A stretch of 7,958 bases of DNA, taken from assembly GCA_019314155.1 (NCBI GenBank), contig JAFCZV010000244.1:1-7958 (forward strand), written 5' to 3'. This DNA comes from Deltaproteobacteria bacterium (GTDB lineage: Bacteria > Desulfobacterota > Desulfobacteria > Desulfobacterales > UBA11574). Position numbers and translations under genes: made by a program. The notes beneath the pieces were generated by a model. The model ran no database searches and had not been told where the DNA came from. It was given only the letters and a program-made list of their open reading frames with translations. Within the stretch, counting starts at the first letter, position 1. Every line of letters starts with the position of its first letter. Below, one piece after another: positions 1 through 3,956 of the stretch.

Positions 1-381
1 GAAGTAGTTCCCCATATTCTTGGCGGTTTTGAAGCCGGAGCAATGCATAAACACAATGTCGGGGAACTGTTTGGCCACCTTGAGCATGGGGTCCATATAG
101 CCGTAACTGGTTGCGAATATCAGGTTGTAATTCTTTCTGGCCATATTGAGCATGACACGCTCGGAATCCGGCCCTTCAGGGACAGCTTCTACAAATGAAG
201 TCGTTACCCCGTCCATGGCTTCGATGCTCAGTCTTCCCTGATTGTGGGCATATGACCATCCAGCGTCGCCAATGGGTGAGACAAACACGAATCCGACCTT
301 AATCGGCGGCGTATCGGCCGCCAAAGCTACACCCCAGGTAAAAACAGAGATAAAAATCCAAAAAAATATTGCCCTACGCAT
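1..381 (-). CDS. BMP-family ABC transporter substrate-binding protein (3' part outside the window)
   Basis: The minus strand reads 127 codons from an ATG at 381-379 with no stop and runs off the left edge, so only the N-terminal part is present. The protein opens with a Sec signal peptide (MRRAIFFWIFI..., cleavage probably after ALAA near residue 22). There is no lipobox cysteine, so it should be a soluble periplasmic protein rather than a lipoprotein. The mature start, IKVGFVFVSPIGDAGWSYAH, is the characteristic first strand and loop of the BMP/PnrA-like family, and a later stretch (LIFATSYGYMD) fits the first lobe. Family members bind nucleosides or related compounds and deliver them to an ABC permease. 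The partner genes, if linked, lie beyond position 1. The start is fixed by an AAAGGAGGT ribosome site at 385-395. The exact ligand cannot be told from this fragment. Confidence 0.88.
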   Translation of the reverse strand, partial: MRRAIFFWIFISVFTWGVALAADTPPIKVGFVFVSPIGDAGWSYAHNQGRLSIEAMDGVTTSFVEAVPEGPDSERVMLNMARKNYNLIFATSYGYMDPMLKVAKQFPDIVFMHCSGFKTAKNMGNYF

Positions 382-411
382 ACGTTACCTCCTTTAGTTT
401 TAATTAAAATG

Positions 412-441
412 AATATAGGAGAAATGGGTTGTTTGTGTCAA
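412..441 (-). promoter_or_regulatory. Sigma-70 type promoter for the BMP-family gene
   Basis: On the minus strand a perfect -35 box TTGACA (441-436) is followed after 18 bases by TATATT (417-412), which matches the -10 consensus at five of six positions. Transcription would begin near 405, leaving a leader of about 24 bases that contains the AAAGGAGGT ribosome site at 385-395. The leader is too short for a riboswitch. Confidence 0.65.
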
Positions 442-747
442 ATAAAAACAAATAAGAGTCCGTCTCTATCTGAAAGATGTAACCTGCCTGATTCAAAATA
501 GACGCTGGTTGAGGTGCGGTATCTCTTTTAATGCTAAACATGCCCTTGCTTGATTTAAAAAAGGCTCTCACATAGATCCGGGCAATCCGGATTATAAACG
601 GCTTGTTTCCGATCTGGGAGAAAAATAACACGCTGCTTCAAATCATTTTTCTTGAAATAGCTCAAGATTTAAGTTATCAGAAAATCTGTTTGAAGTTTGA
701 CAGCGGTATGGGTGCTATATCGGCGCTATTTTTATTGATGCGGTACT
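442..747. other. Intergenic region without a supportable gene
   Basis: This is AT-rich spacer between the divergent BMP-gene promoter and the tRNA promoter. A minus-strand open frame of 75 codons covers part of it, but it runs through the BMP promoter, has no ribosome site and gives a low-complexity product, so I do not call it. On the plus strand two short frames abut: ATG at 531 gives MLNMPLLDLKKAL and then a stop. The neighbouring frame at 569-628 gives HIDPGNPDYKRLVSDLGEK and then a stop. Together they could be the remnant of a decayed gene joined by a frameshift, but the stretch is too short to assign. Confidence 0.4.
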
Positions 748-776
748 TTCAAAAAACGACCATAACCTTTTAAAAT
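748..776 (+). promoter_or_regulatory. Probable promoter of the tRNA-Leu gene
   Basis: TTCAAA (748-753, four of six -35 positions) is separated by 17 bases from TAAAAT (771-776, five of six -10 positions). Initiation would fall near 783, about 8 bases before the mature tRNA. An upstream TTGACA at 697-702 has no good -10 box at the right distance. Confidence 0.4.
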
Positions 777-790
777 AAAATGGTATCCTT

Positions 791-878
791 GCCTGGGTGG
801 CGGAACTGGTAGACGCAAGGGACTTAAAATCCCTCGGTCCTAAGGGCTGTACGAGTTCAAGTCTCGTCCCGGGCACCA
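791..878 (+). tRNA. tRNA-Leu (anticodon UAA), CCA encoded
   Basis: The complete cloverleaf can be drawn. The acceptor stem is GCCTGGG (791-797) with CCCGGGC (868-874), including one G-U pair. The D arm contains GGTAGACGC. The anticodon stem is AGGGA/TCCCT (818-822, 830-834) around loop CTTAAAA, with anticodon TAA at 825-827. A long class II variable arm follows (836-848, GGTCC/GGGCT with loop TAA). The T arm is ACGAG-TTCAAGT-CTCGT (851-867). The discriminator is A875 and CCA is encoded at 876-878. The long variable arm and UAA anticodon identify a leucine tRNA reading UUA and UUG. It stands alone, with its own terminator just downstream. Confidence 0.97.
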
Positions 879-885
879 TTCGTAG

Positions 886-923
886 AAAGGGTTTAGCAGA
901 ATAAAAACTGTTAAGCCCTTTTT
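886..923 (+). terminator. Rho-independent terminator of tRNA-Leu
   Basis: AAGGGTTTAGCAG (887-899) pairs along its whole length with CTGTTAAGCCCTT (908-920). The two non-Watson-Crick positions are both G-U wobbles. The loop is 8 bases of A and T, and the 3' arm merges into TTTTT (919-923). It lies 8 bases after the tRNA CCA end. Confidence 0.85.
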
Positions 924-925
924 AA

Positions 926-959
926 CGTCATACCCGCGAAGACGGGCAACCAGACTCCA
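926..959. repeat. Short REP-like intergenic repeat
   Basis: The sequence CGTCATACCCGCGAAGACGG with a following GCAACCAG tail has the form of the small dispersed CGTCAT(T/A)CCCGCGAA...GCGGG elements common between genes in many proteobacteria. CCCG (933-936) can pair with CGGG (943-946). I see only one copy here. The assignment rests on its resemblance to that repeat class as I remember it. Confidence 0.4.
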
Positions 960-1060
960 ATTATATTTGAAAACAAACATAATTCCTGATCCCCGATATT
1001 ACTTCACTCAACCGCTTCTATCTTCCTATTCTATGCAAAGGCCACGTTGCTATTTATCCC

Positions 1061-1086
1061 TAAATGATATAAATTTAAATCATTTA
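1061..1086. promoter_or_regulatory. 26-bp AT-rich near-palindrome, possible operator
   Basis: The 26 bases are symmetric at 12 of 13 base pairs, with half sites TAAATGAT and ATCATTTA about a central AAATTT. The only mismatch is at 1069/1078. It ends 4 bases before a TTGACT hexamer (1091) that could be a -35 box. The size and symmetry suit a dimeric regulator, and the nearest regulator gene is the MarR homologue at 1482. The link to that protein is inference. Confidence 0.45.
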
Positions 1087-1090
1087 AGCC

Positions 1091-1119
1091 TTGACTATTA
1101 ATTCATGAAATTGTACTAA
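1091..1119 (+). promoter_or_regulatory. Possible promoter upstream of the marR-led gene set
   Basis: TTGACT (1091-1096, five of six -35 positions) stands 17 bases before TACTAA (1114-1119), which matches the -10 consensus at only three positions. Initiation would be near 1126. That coincides with the first ATTGAGC copy (1127-1133) and would leave a leader of roughly 350 bases before marR. A promoter nearer the gene is also possible. Confidence 0.3.
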
Positions 1120-1423
1120 GATCCAAATTGAGCCAAGAACTAAACAATGAAAGTTGGGTTTCTGGTCCCTGATCCCCCCTGGCACTGACAGCTACCAAGA
1201 AACCTTTTAAAAACGCTCCCTTATGCCCAATTCCAGCGTTAGGCTCAAATTTTAATCCTCCTGAGGCGGATAAATCCTCGAAATACTCAATGTATTCGTG
1301 CCTGCCCCGTAGATCCTCGTGAAAGTGCCGGGTCAGGCTGGCAGATCGTACGGGGTGGTTAAATTTTTTCCTGCCTTGGCCTTGAATCCCGCTAAAAGCG
1401 GGAAACATTTTTCAAAGGTCTCA
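1120..1423. other. Hairpin-rich intergenic region, no supportable gene
   Basis: No convincing gene is present. Several inverted repeats can be seen. AAATTGAGCC (1125-1134) faces GGCTCAAATTT (1242-1252). GGTTTCTGGT (1157-1166) faces ACCAAGAAACC (1194-1204) inside it. AATAC/GTATT forms a small hairpin at 1282-1296. GCCTGCCCCG (1300-1309) faces CGGGTCAGGC (1329-1338) with one mismatch. TCCCGC/GCGGGA forms a hairpin at 1387-1403. This pattern suggests a mosaic of dispersed intergenic repeats, or a structured leader RNA for marR. A 101-codon minus-strand frame (1408-1103) spans it but has no ribosome site and no family features that I recognise. Confidence 0.4.
1387..1403. repeat. Short G+C hairpin (TCCCGC-TAAAA-GCGGGA)
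   Basis: Perfect 6-bp arms close a five-base loop. On the plus strand the hairpin is followed by AACATTTTT, so it could act as a weak terminator for anything read from the left. It also resembles the core of REP-type elements, and I cannot decide between these. Confidence 0.4.
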
Positions 1424-1449
1424 CCAATTGAGCTTTTTCGCTCAATTGG
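1424..1449. promoter_or_regulatory. Perfect 10-bp inverted repeat before marR, probable operator
   Basis: CCAATTGAGC (1424-1433) and GCTCAATTGG (1440-1449) are exact reverse complements separated by TTTTTC. The element ends 32 bases before the marR start. MarR proteins usually repress their own gene by binding palindromes overlapping the promoter or leader, so autoregulation is the natural reading. The ATTGAGC half site recurs at 1127-1133 and 6972-6978. As RNA it could also fold into a hairpin, but its T-run lies in the loop, so it is not a standard terminator. Confidence 0.5.
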
Positions 1450-1481
1450 AGTAAGGTTGCAATAATGTATAGGGGCTTGTG

Positions 1482-1991
1482 ATGTATGCTGAAAATGAAT
1501 TGTTAATCAAGGAAATCGTAGGCGCAATCCGCAAGTTTGTGCGCGCCGTTTCTATTGACACTTTTAAGATGAGCCGAAAGTACGGCCTGACGGGACCCCA
1601 ATGTGCTGTGCTAAGAACCCTGGCCGCCGAAGGATTACTTTCATCGGCATCTTTGAGTCGCAGGCTGTATGTTACACCCTCCAACATCACTGGGATCATC
1701 GATCGCCTTGAAAAAAAAGGATTGGTGGAACGGAACAAAAAGGATGGAGACCGTCGGGTTGCCTTGATCGCATTAACGCAAAGCGGCGGCACAATGAGCA
1801 AGATGCTACCTGACCCTATCGAAACCAAATTAATTGCCGAGCTGGGTGACCTGGGGTCTGAGCATGTTCGAATTCTTTCTCTGGTAATGAATCAAATTCT
1901 TAACCTGATCGACGCCAAGGGAGTCGACGCCGACTTCCTGGATTTACATATGGGACGCGGTTCCGCTAAAAATAACAAAAAGCAACCATAG
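1482..1991 (+). CDS. MarR-family transcriptional regulator
   Basis: The 169-residue product has the usual MarR length and layout. N-terminal and C-terminal helices (about 1-35 and 115-145) would form the dimer interface and flank a winged helix-turn-helix. The recognition helix is visible as TPSNITGIIDRLEKKG (65-80). It is followed by the wing LVERNKKDGDRRVALIALT (81-99), with the family's DGDRR signature at 88-92. Such proteins bind palindromic DNA as dimers and are commonly released by small aromatic or phenolic ligands or by oxidation. The single cysteine (Cys41) is not enough to argue for redox sensing. AGGGG at 1471-1475 sits 6 bases before ATG 1482. A GTG at 1479 would add one residue but is too close to that site. 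The C-terminus ends in a lysine-rich tail. The gene is followed after about 20 bases by the methyltransferase gene, suggesting co-transcription. Confidence 0.93.
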   Translation: MYAENELLIKEIVGAIRKFVRAVSIDTFKMSRKYGLTGPQCAVLRTLAAEGLLSSASLSRRLYVTPSNITGIIDRLEKKGLVERNKKDGDRRVALIALTQSGGTMSKMLPDPIETKLIAELGDLGSEHVRILSLVMNQILNLIDAKGVDADFLDLHMGRGSAKNNKKQP

Positions 1992-2013
1992 GTACTATCG
2001 TTTAATTGTGATT

Positions 2014-2670
2014 ATGAAACATCAAAAGAACACCATGAATTCATCAGACAGATCCCAATGGTTAGATAAGGTCTATTCCGCCCGCAACAACACGGAACTG
2101 GCGGAAGGCTATGATGCCTGGGCCCAGGATTACGAGCAGGATATATTAAGCTTCGGCTACAAAATTCCGGCCATTATGAGCGGTCTAATCGGACGCTACC
2201 TGCCTTCCGGCACCGGCCGGATACTTGATGCCGGAGCGGGCACCGGCATCCTTGGTGAAAATCTATCCATGATGGGTTACGAGGACCTTGTGGGCATCGA
2301 CCTGTCTGCGGGCATGCTGGAAGTGGCTCGTAAAAAGGGTGTTTACCGAAACCTGCAGCAGATGACCTTGGGCCAAAAACTGAACTTTGCCGACAACGCC
2401 TTTGCCGCCACCGTTTCCATGGGCGTCTTTACTGAAGGCCATGCTCCGGCCGAATCCTTTGACGAACTGATACGAATTACCGAACCCCGAGGCTATATTA
2501 TTTTCAGCGTCCGGGCAGATGTTTATCTGAATCAGGGCTTTAAAAAGAAGCAGGATTCCCTGAAGAAAGAGGGAAAATGGCGACTGGTCGAGCAAACCGA
2601 ACCCTTCCAGGCTCTTCCACTTGGGAATTCAAAAATCTATAACCTTATATTCGCATACAGGGCCTCCTGA
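2014..2670 (+). CDS. Class I SAM-dependent methyltransferase (METTL27/WBSCR27-like)
   Basis: The product of about 218 residues has a Rossmann-fold methyltransferase core. Motif I is LDAGAGTGILGE (71-82), which binds S-adenosylmethionine. The acidic residue at the end of strand 2 is in GIDLS (94-98). A strand-4-like stretch, FADNAFAATVSMGVFTEGH, follows. The preceding segment ELAEGYDAWAQDYEQDI (29-45) resembles the start of METTL27-like proteins as I remember them, so a small-molecule substrate is more likely than nucleic acid, but the substrate is unknown. The start is uncertain: GTG 2008, ATG 2014 and ATG 2035 are in frame and none has a strong ribosome site, so translation may depend on coupling to marR. 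The stop at 2668-2670 is 68 bases before the binding-protein start. Its position between regulator and importer suggests it modifies the imported or exported compound, but this is inference. Confidence 0.88.
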   Translation: MKHQKNTMNSSDRSQWLDKVYSARNNTELAEGYDAWAQDYEQDILSFGYKIPAIMSGLIGRYLPSGTGRILDAGAGTGILGENLSMMGYEDLVGIDLSAGMLEVARKKGVYRNLQQMTLGQKLNFADNAFAATVSMGVFTEGHAPAESFDELIRITEPRGYIIFSVRADVYLNQGFKKKQDSLKKEGKWRLVEQTEPFQALPLGNSKIYNLIFAYRAS

Positions 2671-2723
2671 GCCCGGTGCCCGTGAAAACCTCGCCACAGG
2701 AGACTGCATCAACAAAAATAATA

Positions 2724-2733
2724 AAAAGGAGGA
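2724..2733 (+). promoter_or_regulatory. Strong ribosome-binding site fixing the binding-protein start
   Basis: AAAAGGAGGA stands 5 bases before ATG 2739. It sets that ATG as the start rather than an in-frame GTG at 2676, which lacks such a site and would place 21 extra residues before a normal signal peptide. Confidence 0.85.
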
Positions 2734-2738
2734 ATTTA

Positions 2739-3731
2739 ATGAAAAGGAAATCATTTTGGCTTATCTCGATTGTGTTTGTTATTTCGTTTTTGATGGTGAC
2801 GTTACCTGCTCAGGCCGGCAAGGTACTCAAAGTCTATACCAATGCCGATGTCAACGAAATGGAAAAATGGGCCCCTGAAGCAGAAAAGGCCATCGGCATG
2901 AAAATCCACTGGAGCCCGCGAATGTCGTCCAACGAACTGTGGAGCAAAGTTCAAGCTGAAGCCCCCAACTTCCAGGCCGACATGATCTGGGGGTTCATGA
3001 ATTCCGATGCCCTCATCGGAACGGCAAGAGGATTGTTTATACCATACGAATCACCTGCGTGGGCGGATATTCCTGCCAAGTTCAAAGACCCCCAGGGGAA
3101 CTGGTACGGTTACAACTACTGGTTTGCGGCCGTCGTCGTCAATAAAAATTTGTTAAAAGAGAAAAATCTGCCGATGCCGAAATCATGGGTCGATCTGACG
3201 AATCCGATATATAAAGGTGAAATCGTAATGCCAAACCCCGGCACCAGCGGAACTGCCTTCCTTTCAGTGGCCGCAATCATGCAGCTTTTCGGCGAAAAAA
3301 AGGGATGGGAAATTCTTGAAAAGATCGACAAAAACGTAGCCCAGTATACAAAATCCGGCTCCCGACCTTCGCAACTGGTCGCTCAGGGTGAATATGCCAT
3401 CGGAATCAGTTGGGATCAGGCCATATACGGCCGGATGGAAAAAGGGTTCCCCATTATAGGGATTGTACCGACCGAAGGCACATCTTTTGATCTTGAATCG
3501 GTTGCTATTCTCAAAGGCTGCAAGAATTTAGAAGGGGCTCAGAAACTCATCGATTGGCTCGGAACTAAAGAAGGCCAGACGTTCATTGGAACATTCAGAT
3601 CCAAGGTCACCCGACCGGGAATTCCCGGTAAAGTGAGTTTGGATCCGAACCTTATGAAATATGATGCCAAGTGGTCCGGAGAAAACAAGAAAAGGATCAT
3701 GAGCGAATGGAAAAAGCGTTTTAGAAAATAA
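2739..3731 (+). CDS. ABC transporter periplasmic substrate-binding protein (Fe3+/2-AEP-type, COG1840-like)
   Basis: The 330-residue product begins with a Sec signal peptide: MKRKSF, a hydrophobic core, then AQA (24-26) with cleavage before Gly27. The mature protein shows the order of family 1/6 solute-binding proteins used by iron, aminoethylphosphonate, thiamine and polyamine importers. LKVYTNA (30-36) is the first strand, ADMIWGF (80-86) and GLFIPYES (98-105) follow, then WYGYNYWFAAVVVN (122-135), PKSWVDLTNPIYKGEI (147-162) and MPNPGTSGTAF (164-174). In FbpA-like iron proteins adjacent tyrosines bind Fe3+ near the second hinge. The matching region here reads ISWDQAIYGRMEKG (222-236) with one tyrosine, so ferric iron is not assured. 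The C-terminus is rich in Lys and Arg. Permease and ATPase genes follow, after an intergenic terminator that would favour higher binding-protein expression. Confidence 0.92.
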   Translation: MKRKSFWLISIVFVISFLMVTLPAQAGKVLKVYTNADVNEMEKWAPEAEKAIGMKIHWSPRMSSNELWSKVQAEAPNFQADMIWGFMNSDALIGTARGLFIPYESPAWADIPAKFKDPQGNWYGYNYWFAAVVVNKNLLKEKNLPMPKSWVDLTNPIYKGEIVMPNPGTSGTAFLSVAAIMQLFGEKKGWEILEKIDKNVAQYTKSGSRPSQLVAQGEYAIGISWDQAIYGRMEKGFPIIGIVPTEGTSFDLESVAILKGCKNLEGAQKLIDWLGTKEGQTFIGTFRSKVTRPGIPGKVSLDPNLMKYDAKWSGENKKRIMSEWKKRFRK

Positions 3732-3819
3732 ATAGTGCAATAATAAGTATTTTGTTCAATATCAAGGCATGCGAAAAAAATAACCGCAGGTATATAGTTG
3801 ATATTCAGAGGATTATTTT

Positions 3820-3882
3820 TTGAGCATAACGCAGAGATTGGGCAAAAAGACCATTTATGGATGGACACTAAGTAATTCATAA
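3820..3882 (+). pseudogene. Stranded start of an ABC permease gene (20 codons), tentative
   Basis: A TTG at 3820, 7 bases after AGAGGA, opens a frame reading LSITQRLGKKTIYGWTLSNS that stops at 3880-3882. Short, basic sequence followed by Trp-Thr-Leu is what one expects just before the first membrane helix of an importer permease. The position, 88 bases after the binding-protein stop, is where the permease should begin. The hydrophobic helix never arrives, the stop follows, and a terminator begins 2 bases later. The downstream permease frame differs from this one, so the two are no longer connected. The match is short, so the assignment is an inference. Confidence 0.35.
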
Positions 3883-3883
3883 T

Positions 3884-3915
3884 GGAGGTCCCGTCAAAAC
3901 CAGGGACCTCCTTAA
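3884..3915 (+). terminator. Intrinsic terminator between binding protein and permease
   Basis: GGAGGTCCC (3884-3892) and GGGACCTCC (3903-3911) are perfect 9-bp arms around a 10-base loop, followed by TTAATTT. The arms are nearly symmetric, but the T-rich tail is on the plus strand. It would end or weaken transcripts leaving the binding-protein gene. The tail is short, so partial read-through to permease and ATPase is likely. Alternatively it arrived with a rearranged segment. Confidence 0.7.
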
Positions 3916-3956
3916 TTTGTAACTCAATATCCACCAGATAGATTCATACCTCAATC

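Noticed and set aside
404..631. Minus-strand open frame of 75 codons upstream of the BMP gene
   Set aside because: It covers the well-formed BMP promoter, has no ribosome site and encodes a low-complexity product.
697..725. TTGACA as -35 box for the tRNA gene
   Set aside because: No -10 like hexamer lies 16-18 bases downstream. The pair at 748-776 fits better.
1103..1408. Minus-strand open frame of 101 codons in the spacer before marR
   Set aside because: It has no ribosome site before its ATG, crosses several hairpins and the possible marR promoter region, and shows no domain pattern I recognise. It may be chance reading of repeats.
2664..2702. CTCCTG/CAGGAG inverted repeat around the methyltransferase stop
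   Set aside because: Arms of six bases separated by 27 bases with no T-run. Too weak for a terminator or riboswitch, and the leader to 2739 is short.
2676..2738. Upstream GTG start for the binding protein, adding 21 residues
   Set aside because: It lacks a ribosome site, whereas ATG 2739 has AAAAGGAGGA and opens directly on a normal signal peptide.
3758..3805. AATATCAA/TTGATATT inverted repeat after the binding-protein gene
   Set aside because: Eight AT-only-biased pairs with a 32-base spacer are within chance, and there is no T-run or promoter nearby.
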